DNA of 64,000 bases from Ophioderma brevispina (taxonomy: Eukaryota; Echinodermata; Ophiuroidea; Amphilepidida; Ophiodermatidae), in the NCBI GenBank assembly GCA_023653785.1, contig JAMKCH010035235.1, forward strand, positions 43,929 to 107,928, read 5' to 3'. The notes under the pieces are model-generated. The model was not told the origin of the DNA, did not search any database, and saw only the letters and a program-made list of their open reading frames with translations. Each line of letters starts with the position of its first letter. Within the stretch, counting starts at the first letter, position 1. Both the position numbers and the translations under genes were made by a program. This document shows, piece by piece, positions 52,135 to 64,000 of this stretch.

Positions 52135-54430
52135 TGACCAATGTGCCCGAGGAGCTTTAGAGAGATTCCACCAAAAACTCTGAAGAATATGACTAGGACT
52201 TACTGTTTGGAATTTGAGAAGGACTGGGATGAGGGAGTTAACTTGTTATGTTTGCTGCAAGGGGACGCAGTTCCAGACCCTAGGTTTCAGTCCCGTTTTT
52301 AGTTAGGTTTTTGGGCGGAACAGTCCGGTCCTTGAAACTCCTAAGGAGAAAAGGCTGAATGATAAAACTGACACCAACCTTTGGGACTATGTTTCCAAAT
52401 TTAAGTGATAGGCTCAATAGGGCACATGAAATTGTTCCCAGGGGGACTTTGAAAAAACAAGCCCAGACCAACATGAAGAAGTGGTATGGACCAAGATGCC
52501 CAGAGTAGGGTCTTTAGGCAGGGAGACAAGTGTTAGGTCTTGTTTTCCAATCCCTGGACAATCCAATGCAGGCCAGGATACCTGGTCCCTATTTTTTTTG
52601 TGTTTTTTTTTTACAGTGGAGTCAAAGGTAAATGAAGTTGACTTAAATAGTCAAAACGCCAGATAGGCGTAAGAGTAGGCAATTGTGCATGTAAAATGTT
52701 GAAAGAGTATGTAAGGAGAAAGGATGATGGCAGTGCAAAACCCAGTGTGCTCTGTAAGTCATACTGAGGAAAAGTAAACATGATGACAATCCTGAATATG
52801 AAGTGTAAATAATGTTCAAACAATGATGACAAGCAGCATGACTATCCAATTAAATTGCAAAATTCAGATGTGCTCAAAGATTTGGATACAAAAAACTAGG
52901 CCATCTTTCAGAAAATCAACGTGTAAATCAGGCAGTGATTCATGAGGTTTAGGATATTTTTTCCTGATGTCCCTAGTAGAACCATGTGCTTTCATGTGTG
53001 ATGTGGGTGATTGTGCACCAATAAAACAGCACCCTTTACAGAGTAAGTCCTATGAAGAAAAGAACTCTCAACAAAGAGATAGAGTAAATGTTGGAAATAC
53101 AAATAATCGAAGCAAGCAAAAGTGAATGGAGTTCCCCATGTATTTTGGTTTCCAAAACCTGATGGTTTCCTTAGGTTTGTTGACAGACTTCAGAAGGGTA
53201 AATCATTGTTCAAAGACTGATTTCATTCCAATACCTCGGATTGATGACTGCATTGACAAAATTGGCAATTCAAATATGTCAGCAAGTTTGACCTTTGAAG
53301 GGGTATGGCAGGTTCCCCTTACCGATCGTGCGAAAGAAATTTGGGCATTTTGCACCGCCGGATGGGCTTTTCAGTATCGGGTTATTCCGTTCGGTATGAA
53401 CAAAACGCCCACTGGAACTTCCAAAGAATGGTAAAATCATATAGTTGCCGGACATAGAAGGCTGCGAAGCATATGTTGATGATTTGATTGTGTATAGTCA
53501 GTCTTGGGAACAAACCACCTTGGCAGCTTCCATCGCTTGGTCAGAAGTTGTCTTTGAAAACAAATTGACAGTCAATGTAGTCAAGAGTGAGTTTTGCCAT
53601 GCCAAGTCACTTATTTAGGCAATTGTAGTAGGTCAAGGCAAGGTCAAGCCCGTCAAGGCTAAAGTGAAGCAATTGAGGAAGTTCCACAACAAACTAGTAC
53701 AGGAAAGAAATTCAGAGATTCTTAGGTATGGCGGGATATTACAGGAAGTTTTGTCCAAACTTTTCGATTATTACCAGTCCTTTGACAAATTTGCTAGCCA
53801 AAATGTCAAATTTGTTTCGTCCGCAGATTTGTTAGTTTCCAGAAAATCAAGCCATACTGATTAGTGAACCATTTCTGATTGCACCATACTTTCAAACCAT
53901 TCCAAGTTGGCCATAGAATGCCAGTGAATAGGGGTGGGTGGAGTTCTTATCAGAAGGAGAAAACGGAATAGACCACCCTAGTTCGTATTTCTCCAAGAAT
54001 TTTAACAAGCACCAAAGAACTTCCTCCACTTTGAGAAGGAGTGTCTTTGCTCTGATTTTGCATTAGGGCAATTTTTTGATGTATATTTTTGTCACCACAG
54101 TGCACCCAGTGCTTGTTTTCACAGATCACAAACTTCCCCCCCAAAATCCCCTCACCCATCAAACAGTATGAAACAAGAATCAGAGGTTAGTGAGGTGGAT
54201 TTTTGACCTTGCAAGAGTACAACCTAGACATCAGACACAATCAAAGGCAAAACTTGTGATGGCTGATGCCCTATCTATAATTTTTAGTTAAGTCAAGACC
54301 CAAGCAAAGCTTTTCAAAAGAAAGTGTAACATTGTGAATAAGTTAATGTATAGGAAGTTTAAAATATTGAGAGCCTTAAATATGTTACGAAAGTTTGCTT
54401 TTCATCAAACTTTCTTTCTTAAGGGGGAGG
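52135..54430 (+). mobile_element. Decayed Ty3/gypsy pol of Gmr1 type (IN C-terminus, RT, RNase H)
   Basis: Plus-strand reading in several frames gives integrase C-terminal parts first: KNMTRTYCLEFEKDW (52.18 kb), AHEIVPRGTLKKQAQTNMKK (52.42 kb), and FPIPGQSNAGQDTWS (52.55 kb). Then come a linker with DVPSRT-like sequence (52.97 kb), RT parts (FPKPDG, TDFIPIPRIDDCIDKIGN, FQYRVIPFGMNKTP, and AYVDDLIVYS at 53.47 kb with the catalytic DD), [15 protein letters not shown] (53.72 kb), and RNase H-region words up to 54.29 kb. Integrase before RT is the order of the Gmr1 group, not of ordinary gypsy elements. Stops and frameshifts throughout mean it is inactive. A purine-rich tract (54421-54431) precedes the 3' LTR. 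Confidence 0.85.
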
Positions 54431-54431
54431 G

Positions 54432-55502
54432 TGTTACAACAGCCCCCCAGAATTCACTGTGAGTAAAATTAAGTCATAAATTACACTAAAAATATTTAAA
54501 TTAGTCTAAGTAATACCCATATGGGAGATACCTGGTTTGTGTGCATAAACTGGTGTGTATGTGGCAATTAAATTCAAGAGAACCGCGGAGAAGGTTCTGG
54601 AGTTAACTCAAGTCCAGGAGAACTGACCAGACCAGGTTTCACTGATGAAGATAGGTGGCGCGCCCGCCAAGAATTCACTTTGAGTAAAATTAAGTCATAA
54701 ATTAAGCACATAATATTATAAATTAAGTTCTAAGTAATACAATATGGGATATACCTGGTTTCGTGTGCATAACTGGTGGTGTATGGAGCAATTAGAATTC
54801 AAGAGAACCGCGGCGAATGTTCTGGAATTTACTCAAGTCCCAGGAGAACTGACCAGACCATGTTTTTCCACTGATGAAGATAGTGGCGCACTGCTGTATA
54901 CTTACACAGTCAGTGAGTAACTGCTAGAGATCCTAAATGGTAATACATAACATGGCATTTCCGACTTTATGTAATGGACTGTATTTAGTACATGACTCAT
55001 TATAGATGACTGGACCCTCTAGAATTTGTTTGAGTAGGATATCTAGCTCTGGATAGAGATGAGGGAGAGTATCACAACATCTTACTCCAACTTATTAAGA
55101 TAGTTTCTTAACATCTTGCTCCAAGTTATTAGCAATTTTCCAAGTTGACAGTGACCGTAATCACATCTAGTACATAATCTCCCATATGTTGGACCATTGT
55201 CATAGTATTCCTTCAGCTCCAGCGTTTCGTCCGATTGTGTGAGCCGGATTCGGTTTGGTATTTTGTGGTCTCTGAGTTATCCAAGTATAAACAAGCTACA
55301 GACTTTTGGACTTTAATATTTAGTCGACCTTCAAGCTTCGGGAGTCATTAGTAGCTGGTTTTTCTTCAGTAATGACAAGTCGTCCTTGGACACTTCCACT
55401 ATTGGAAATTGACGTTTTGCGCTGGAATATTCGCACAGGACTCTTTGCAAGTTCGGCATCTTTTAGTAAATGCTCGCTGCAACCCGCGTCGCGGCACACA
55501 CA
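54432..55502 (+). mobile_element. 3' LTR of the gypsy remnant with an internal duplication
   Basis: It begins TGTTACAACAGCC right after the purine tract and ends near GCGGCACACACA. Its first ~220 bp are repeated in tandem (about 54450-54660 and 54670-54890), explaining why it is longer than the other copies. Confidence 0.72.
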
Positions 55503-56340
55503 GGTAGTAATTTTGTAAGTTCATAAATTAACAACTTTATTATAGATAAAATCTTTTGAATTAATTGATACCTAATCGATGTTTGAATAGATTGATTTAA
55601 ACAACAATTAAAATAAATACTTTGTTAAATTTGTAATCAAGATCACATTGTTTGTCTAGTTATTCAGGAGTTTGAAATCCTTATTTTGAGTGGTTGGGCC
55701 TTGGTCAAGGTGACCGTACTAGATTAATATTAACTTTTGTGGGGGAATTCCTGATCTTACAATGTTTTGATCTCAAGCATAACAAGTTTTCAAGTTTACA
55801 TCCTTGGGGAATTCCCCACTTTCCCCTATTGTGGAATCTAATCAGGTGCAGCTTGCAAAACAAACTAGGGGTATTCACCTTTTCTCTCTGTTATAGTAAA
55901 CAAAGTAGCTTTTCCCGTGAGAAATCTTTTGTCTCAATAAATTTGAGAAAATAATATTTTAATATCAGAAAAATTGAGGCCATATAAAAGTGTCAAGGTT
56001 TAGCACTGTTGTAATACTTAATGACTGCAAACATCCATGACACAATGCCAAAACCTAGACTGGCATATTTTAAAGTAATTACCCTGTTACCCTGATGACC
56101 CTTAAACTGCAAAGGAAACGGGTATCTTGAATACCCTTTGGGACGGTGACAGAGGGTAGTGGAACTAATAAAAAATGTAATTAAAAAAAACAAAGTCAAT
56201 TTTAAACCTATATTTATTTTCACCGATGTGGTACATGTAGTTAATAGTAACACAATAATTATTTGTTTGACGTGAAATATACAATAATTGTACCATGGCC
56301 AGAGCAACTCTGTGATTTTGTATAGTTTTAAGTGGCATTA
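55503..56340 (+). repeat. LTR-adjacent block, forward copy 2
   Basis: Third copy of the block next to the LTR. On its right it continues into the right arm of the large inverted repeat. Confidence 0.75.
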
Positions 56341-56961
56341 ATTTTTTTGCGTCACATAATACACAACCTTTTACTCTACCTAGACCAAGTTGGGCGTCCA
56401 CCTTTGGAAAGGTGCGTCATAGACGCAAAAACGCACACTAATGTGAACCCTGATCCTCGGATTATTTGATATCTCGACTGTGCGACGATGTGCGTGTGTG
56501 CTACCTGTATAGCTTGCCTTTCACCACACATGGAGAGATTGATACCCACTGACAGAGTACGGGCCAATGGGCATTATTCAAGTTTTATTTAAGCGTCACT
56601 ATCCCGAGGGAAGGCCGACAAAACGACGATCACCATGATGATCTTGTTTGGGCTTCTGAAGTTTCAGTTGGCATATATGATGTAGGATTTTAGATATTAC
56701 TCTGCTAACGAGTTTTGTTTCTCTCAAACATAACTCGATTGGGTGAAATTTCGGCTCGTTTCTGACCCTCCGGCGATCCAAATGTAGTATGATTTTATAT
56801 AGCTAGACTGTTGTCCGCATAGCCGGGACTTAGCCGAGTTGTAAAAAAACAGCAGTTCCCCGTTCCCATTGGCCGAGATATACTGGGAGTGTCCACCGAA
56901 GCCGCGGCTAGTATGGTTCGGGACTAGCGGAGTATGTACACAATCTGTAAGCCGGCTACCA

Positions 56962-58012
56962 TAGAGTTGGCTATATAGGGTCATATTTGGGTCCTAGTTT
57001 CAGATCACTTCGAAGTTCGAACACAGGCTAGAATGATGAATTTAAAGAAAACACTTAATTTACATATATACAAAAAATTAAAATTGCGAAACCAGGTGCC
57101 CCACGAAAATCCAAAATGCCGCCAAATTGGTCCAAAAACATATTTTTGACCATAACTGATAAGCTTTTGTTTAATCAAACCTTCAATTTTTGTGTCAATA
57201 CCCCTGTTTTGGCATGCAAGGAAAATCATTCATGCAACTTCTATCTCACCAACGCCTTTTCGTTTTCTCGATATGGCAATTTTAGCTTAAAATTGGACTG
57301 CGAGGGCTCTTTCTCAAACAGTACAATCATATCAAAAGTTTTTCACTTTTAACTGGTGTGCGATCATCAAAGTGTTGATTCAACATTTTTTGAAGGATTA
57401 GAGCTGTTAACCTCTCCATTTTCCCCGTGGCAAAATCAATTTAAAATTTGACGAAAACACTCTCATCATTGGAATATACAGGGGTCAATGAAATTTCTTA
57501 CGTGTGGGTTTCAATGGAGGGTATTTTTTATTATGAACAATAAAAAGCCTTGAAGTTGTAAACCCCGGCTGCAAACCCCACGCAAGTCAATTTCAGCACG
57601 TGTTCATAATGAAACTCTCAACTTTTTGAATGAAATCAACATACTCAATCGAATGCTCATTTATGGTAAATCGCCCTCAGATCCTCAAATTTTAAGCAAA
57701 AACGAACACTTCATTTTCAGGAAACGGAAAGGCTATTGTGGTGAGATGAAGTTGCATAGCATGATTTCTAATACCTCAAAACATGGGTAATTGCCACCAA
57801 AATTAAGCAAATTGACAAAAAATAACCGAGTTCTGGTCAAAAATCAAATTTTGACAATTGGCGGCCATTTTGGAATTTTCGATGGGGCACCCTGGTTTTC
57901 GCAACTTTTTTCTTGTTATCCTCGAAAGTGTGATCATGGTGATTAAAGTCTCAAATGAGCCTGTGTTCGTTCAAGTGATCTGAAACATTGACCTTCTATA
58001 GCCCACCCTATA
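56962..58012. mobile_element. ~1.05-kb foldback insertion (right-arm copy)
   Basis: Inverse equivalent of 46170-47230. The ends read GAGTTGGCTATATAGGGTC and GACCTTCTATAGCCCACCC, partly similar when inverted. TACCA precedes the left end and is the inverse of the proposed TGGTA duplication. Confidence 0.7.
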
Positions 58013-61000
58013 CTATCCAGGATTTCGTGCTACTTTACAGGGACAAAGGCCGGGCGCCAGCCCAAAATGTCCATTCCCGGCTAAGGTCCGCCCGCTATTC
58101 CCGGGACCCCCAGGGCCGGGGATTGAAATTGAACAATTGCATTGTGTTACTGAAAAAAGATGATCCTTTCTTAAGGACCCATAAGTTTCTGGGGTCCACT
58201 ATCAGGAAAAAATTTTAACCGGACTTTACCTAGTATCTGCCAACAACAACCCCACAATTCGGCAACACCGAACGGTAACAGAATAAAAAACCGCATGTTA
58301 AGGTGCCGAATTTAAGCGCTGTCTGGCATATAGTCCTACGAGTCTTACTTAGTTTCGCTAACATAACTCGCCACATTATTATATAAACATTTGTCATTAA
58401 CGGATGTGAAGTTATGCTAAAACACATGGAATACCTTGCCCCTGTTACCAGCATGAGCAGGGCATTTCACCAGAGCACCAACTTTGCATACGGCAGACGA
58501 ACCAAATATCAACAGCAATTCAGAATCGAGTTTTGATATGTTCCTTAGATAATAATTACCTTGTTGGAATAGTTAATCCTCAAAAATTTGTGTTAACATA
58601 AACACTTCCTGTCTCAAGTGTCGAGATCCTCGATCTTAACTGGTGGCATGTATTATCAAAAATCTGCCTTTGTGTGCATTAGAGGTGTTAAAAACAGTAA
58701 GAAATCCCATCATTTTCCAGAGAACCAACCTTTTCTCACTGCAGAAGTGATTGTGGTCGCAATTTTCTTTTAAATTTTTTAATTTCCCTAATTTTAGTTT
58801 TTTTCACATATGGTCGATGCGATCGGGGAAAACCCGCGACATTGTGGGAAATTAAATTTTGAGTTTTTTACTATCCACTGCAGAGTTTGAAATTAAGTTT
58901 TCCATAACTGTTTACTCTTCTTTCTATCTCTTTCTTCTTTGATACACATTAAAAATTGCGCCTATACAATCTGACAAAAAAAAAATTCAATATAACCAAT
59001 TTTAAAGCATTTTCTCTTTATTTTTTTAAAAAACTGTCCTGTGCGACATGTGCGGGTTTTTCCAGATCACATCTATGTCATTCTATTCGCATTATATAGC
59101 ACCTCAAGTTGTGTTTGATACTAGTGAAAACAGGGATATATCGTACTTTGTAGGGATTTTTGAGATCGACAAGAGTTTTGAGGTAGGTAACAGGGGACAG
59201 GTATTCCATGTGTTTTAGCATAACTTCACATCCGTTAATGACAACATGTTAAGACATAACTGGTTAAGTATGCTACCGAACTAATTTTTACGGTGGTGAT
59301 ACGATTGTGTGATATGAATAACTATACAAATACGATCCTATTATCACGTGTTGAACTTGAACTTACACCTCACCCCACACGAAATTTAAACCAAGAGTAC
59401 AATGAAGTTCAGTTTTGTGACGTGGGATCGAAAGAGAAACGTATTTTCCCTTTAAATTGACATGAAATGTAGGTTTTCTACAATAGGGGCCTTTTTGCTT
59501 ATTTATTTTATTGTAAAGCAATCTTGATTTTCTCCCCATTCAGAACAAAATAGTGATAAATACCATTTGGAATTTAATTTGAATAAATATCCATGAATCC
59601 ATTAATTAGTCTGTATATTTATACTACGCGGTCCCAGTAAGTATTTCCCGGGGTAAGTCTGTGTCAAAGACTGCAAAAGATATTCTCAAGCATGATACTG
59701 GGACTGCTTGAGAGAATAACGTTTATCAGTCCCGTCATGTGATGTGTAATAAACTAAATCTCAAATACCTCTGGAAACGAATGGGTTCTATGGGTGTTTT
59801 GGAATCAAGGGTCCTTTACTATGTTTTGGTTTGATATATGTCGGAATTGGGTCTGAACCTATAGAAACCTTTTGTCGGGTACTTCGGTGCTCGCAGAAAC
59901 TGAAAAGTGACTACGCAATCGCTATGGGCGCATCCCATTTTTCCCACAATGCCTTTCAAATATTTTCCAGTCCTTGAGAATTTTCAAACACTGACGTCAA
60001 ATTTATACGCCATCTTTTTTTTTTCAATTTTTAGTAAACAGGATTCCGTACTTACCGGAACCAACGCCGTAGTATAGTATTATAAGCCTTAGCTTCCACC
60101 CGAGCCGACACGCGTACCACAAGCGACCACTGTCACATGCAGTGTCCGATTTCAGGGAAATTAAAGTTCCCTTCACCAATTAAGAACTTTTCCTTGAAAA
60201 TAGGGAGGCTGTAATGCACAAAATTTACATGCACAGACAATATTAAACATGCACAGGGCCAATGTTCGTGCATTTGTGCATGTAAAACCCCCCTAAATCG
60301 AACACTGTCCCCATGACGATCGCGGTATCTATGACCCTTAAAAATAATCGATCCACTCGATCACACCCATTAACCGAAGACCAAAGCGCTTGTTGAGATG
60401 TGGCCATGACCGAGACGTCCAGATATGGTTTCGCTATTACTCATAATAAAGCGTCATTTCATCAACAAGACGGTCCCTCGACTTTGACGTTTTTGTAACT
60501 GGTACAGACATGGCGCACAATAAGGCTTAGCCGGTGATTGATTCACTTTTGGCGATCGATCGCCGTTTTTAAGACTGGTGCACGTTTTTGGACGGATTGC
60601 ATAGCAAAATCGCATTATGAAATGGCAGTGTCTGATGTACGGATGTGGCCTGCGTCTTGAAGTGGGGGGCCTGTTTGGCGTTTCGTATGCAAAATTCAAG
60701 TATCACGCATCATTTTGAGCCTAAAACTTTATAAACTTCCAAACATACATTGCTTAGCATAGAAAAGTAAATTTTCTGAAAGGAAATTGTAAATCTTTCC
60801 AAATATGCTATCAAATCGTTGCAGTAGGGCTAGGTCGTAAGAGTTATTGATCAAAAAATACTCATGGAAAAAAGTAGAAAAAAGTGGTCCGCCCTTCAAA
60901 GTAGCCTTGGCATCAAACCCCAAGCACCTATCCAAAAACAGCTACTTATGTAAACTAGATGTATGTGGCCCATCTAACAAGACTAGTTTTACAGGGATAC

Positions 61001-64000
61001 CCATAGTAGAAGCTATTTGTTTGTATGATTTGTTGGGAGCAACGGGAACAAATTTGGAATAAAAAATATCATATTGCTAAAGTCCTAAAGCTGCCTAAAG
61101 ACTTCTTGCAAGTAGACTTCTGCTGAAGCACCATCAATATTTGCAAAGTATCCAATAACAATTCCTAAATGTAAACTAATATGGTTATAACCCTTGACAA
61201 TTTTTTTTTACTGTATGACAAGTATGATTTACAGGGTCGCGAGCGCAATTGGCATCTCACATGTTAAGTCATCAACAAGTCATATTGATTAAAGAGAAAT
61301 ACACCAAATTAAATTAACCACTCTTTAAAAGTAAACATTTCCATGAGGGAATTTATTTTTCTGATAATCATACCCCTCAAATTAACCTAATTTGTTCAGT
61401 ACGGTAGGGCTTACTGTCCAATTGTTGTCGAAATACAGCTTGTCCTCATTCCTCCACTCTGGTTCTTCCTTTGATTAATTAAGAATACTTATTATTTCAT
61501 CAATGAACATTCATTTTAGGTATTATCTAATGAATTTTTAAATCTGTAATTGTAGAAGATATAATTAAAAACAGGACAGATTCAAAAGTCTCTTATTGAT
61601 TAAAAACAGATTAATTTTCCCTATAAAATGTGCAACGTACTGTGTCACATTTCCTCTGCACCCAGCTTGTCTATTAATTAATGAGCTTCATTAAAATGTT
61701 AGTATTCTGTGGTTAATTAGGCATTGAATGAAGTGTAATTCATTAGTTTTTATTGTTATCTTATAATTCATAACATTCATTTTAAAAAAAAATGGGCTGA
61801 AAAACATTGTTTTGCTCTATTGTAGGTTAATCGTGTCCCATTGTATACTCAATCCCGACTTGGTTTAATTAATCAATTGATTTGATTATAATTTCTTAAT
61901 TAAGCACCACAAAAATATTTATGGTCTCAAATTAAAGGGCCGTTAATTATCTTTAATTAATATAATAATTCACTAATTAAATATTGTTAAGATAAAGAAA
62001 AACAATAAGGAGCCGAAGCTTCATATTCTCTCATAGACTTTACATGGCCGTTTCCCAATCTCCGTGTCCCAATTGCTCCACCGCTCCACCTTTGTTTACT
62101 TAATTTAGGTCATACAATTTTAATTATCTGAAGTCTGGTCAAGATAATTTAGGATCAACTTAAAGCTAACTAAATAGGCTTTAAAATGAGTGCTTACTGG
62201 AATTATTTACATCACATTTAAGTACTCTAATCATTAAAACAAAACATGTAATTTCTCTAAAAATATGAAACAGCTCCACCCTAGAGCAAGCCCCGATTCA
62301 AGAACAGGCCATGTATGTACGTGTTTGTGTCTGGACACAAAAAAGGTAACATTTTGCCATAACTTTTTTGCCAGTTAAGCTAGAGTACCCAAACTTAGAT
62401 ATATTGTAGGAGGCACAAGCTCCTACTAAAACCCTGTCATCCATTCCCCCCTGGGGCTGACCGGGGGTGGGGAAAGTGTCAAAAAAGTCAACATTTCACA
62501 AAAAAGGTAAACACTTTTGCCATCAACTGTTTTTTCCAATGATGCTAGATCCAATCCAGACACTTATAGATATATTGTAGTAAGGCATAAGCCCCTACTA
62601 ACAATTCCAATTCCCCCAGGGTCCTCACATGGGTCTGACAGGGGGAGGTGAAATGTCAAAAAAGGTCAACATTTTTCACAAAAAAGGTAAACATTTTGCC
62701 ATAACTTTTTTCCAGCATGAGCGAGAGTGATACCCAACTTAGATATATTGTATGAGGGCAACCAGCCCTACTAACATGGAATCCATTCCCTCAGGGTCTT
62801 CCCCTGGTTCTGACAGGGGGTGGGGAAATGTTAAAAAAGGTAAACATTTTGCCATAACTTTTTTTCCATATGCAAGCTAGAGTACCCACACGTAGAATAT
62901 ATTTGCGGCAGGGCACAAGCCCCTACTAACCATGGAATCCATTCCCCCCGGTCCTCCCCTGGGTCACAGGGGATGTCAAAAGTTCAACATTTCCAAAAAA
63001 AAACAATTAAAATCTTTTTTTCTAGATGATAGAGTAACCAAACTCATATACTTTTGTCTTAGACTTAAATGTCTATAGAAAAGTGTTTAGACCTATGCCT
63101 ATGATAAGCTCCTAGGCCGACCACCTAACTGCCCGATGGAGTTTTGTTGAGTTTGGGTCCAACAGTCCACTTAGCTCAGTGCCTTCATGCAGGCAGACTG
63201 GCTTATGGACTTTTTTTGTCTCCACCTTCTTGCATGCAAGTATAGACTATACATACCCAATGTACACCTATACATTTTATTCAACACCCCAGAGCTACAA
63301 TACCCTAGGTAGGAACAAAAAGCAATCCGTCCATACCATCACCATTGGTGGTTTTACAAATTTTCTGAAGTATTGATGCGCAATAGCACCATAGTTACGA
63401 TGTAAAAGTTTTTCCAAAGGAAAATCAATGAGCTGCTTTTTTGCTTTCACAAAATACTTCTTTTGAGGCATTTGACGAGCAGTGGTTGTAGTTGGACTTT
63501 TTTAATGCTGAGGTAATTGGCCATCTTTAATTGATATGACTTTAACTGTTTTGACTTTTCACCTTGGTTTGTTCTGCACAGAATTTTGATGATTTTTTTA
63601 TGTTTCCGGATCAGCAAAATCATTGCTTATCCCGTTAAATCTGAATGGCAAAGTAATTTCTTCCCTTATAATGATCGTGGGTATGAATTTAGTATTCTGC
63701 CACCACACTCCTTCAACATTCATTTTATTCTGTTGAAGGCCTGCCAAATTCATTTTGTCCCAATCTGCTACTACAGTCAGTGGCCCAGATGTGCATTGAG
63801 TCCAATCTCTTTATAGTTCCCCACATCCGGATAACTTTTTAACGGCTGAAAATCAACAGAAGTCTTGATGTTCTGCCGGTGAAAACGTCCGAAGTCAACC
63901 AGAATCATGGTTTTTCTGCCGTTATAACGCCAAAAGTCAATAATAATCAATTGATTTTCAACGTCTTTTGCCAGGAAAGCGTCCGAAGGTCAACCAAATC
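56975..64000 (-). repeat. Right arm of the large inverted repeat (continues past the window)
   Basis: Reverse complement of 40597-47205 with many single-base differences. It contains the inverted ~165-bp tandem repeat (62340-63010), the foldback at 58340-59400 and the GATTCTGGTTGACT array at its end. The outer limit is not in the window. A unique ~1.6-kb AT-rich stretch with many TTAATTAA words (about 60690-62330) has no left-arm equivalent. Confidence 0.83.
60690..62330. other. AT-rich stretch unique to the right arm
   Basis: Dense in TTAATTAA and AATTAAT words. It lies where the left arm passes directly from the ~165-bp tandem repeat into the ATCGATCG-containing part. No gene was seen. Either an insertion in the right arm or a deletion in the left. 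Confidence 0.5.

Overview
This is a gene-poor, AT-rich, repeat-rich stretch of an invertebrate nuclear genome. Only one host gene can be supported. It is the 5' half of a dynactin subunit 1 gene (DCTN1, p150Glued) on the minus strand, from a start codon at 39674 to beyond position 1. The first two coding exons encode a CAP-Gly microtubule-binding domain. They are followed by a long series of very small exons, almost all phase 0, that encode Lys/Pro/Glu-rich peptides. A marine deuterostome such as an echinoderm or hemichordate is the best guess for the organism. The reasons are a Gmr1-type Ty3/gypsy element, described mainly from deuterostomes, the abundance of small foldback elements, and the base composition. 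No marker gene proves this.

Layout: 1-39.7 kb is the DCTN1 gene, with introns of 1-11 kb full of repeats. These include TA-flanked foldback MITEs (2.6 and 3.3 kb), an AGGTCA-rich and C-rich repeat patch (7.2-8.7 kb), and a decayed minus-strand non-LTR retrotransposon (9.9-12.4 kb). There are also tRNA-like and SINE sequences (13.8, 16.3, 26.1 kb), a foldback at 19.4 kb, a 370-bp MITE (20.8 kb), a TTAA-flanked MITE (32.5 kb), a CAGGG-ended MITE (34.3 kb), a non-LTR ORF2 tail (35 kb) and a hAT-like element (36.4-37.5 kb).

From 40.6 kb to the window end there is a large imperfect inverted repeat. Its left arm is about 40.6-47.2 kb and its right arm about 57.0 to beyond 64.0 kb. The middle holds three copies of one LTR (one reversed, two forward) and a broken Gmr1-type pol whose integrase C-terminus precedes the reverse transcriptase. 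Nested inside the arms are a ~165-bp tandem repeat, a ~1.05-kb insertion for which filled and empty sites are both present, and other foldbacks.

Assembly quality matters here. Six runs of 20-23 A each sit exactly between two near-identical copies of the adjoining sequence. They look like a fixed 20-base gap placeholder between overlapping contigs. One of these splits a duplicate copy of the first coding exon of DCTN1. The third copy in the 26.7-30.0 kb triplication and much of 41-64 kb show many single-base indels, as expected of poorly polished long reads. Copy number and palindromes in this window should therefore be treated with caution.
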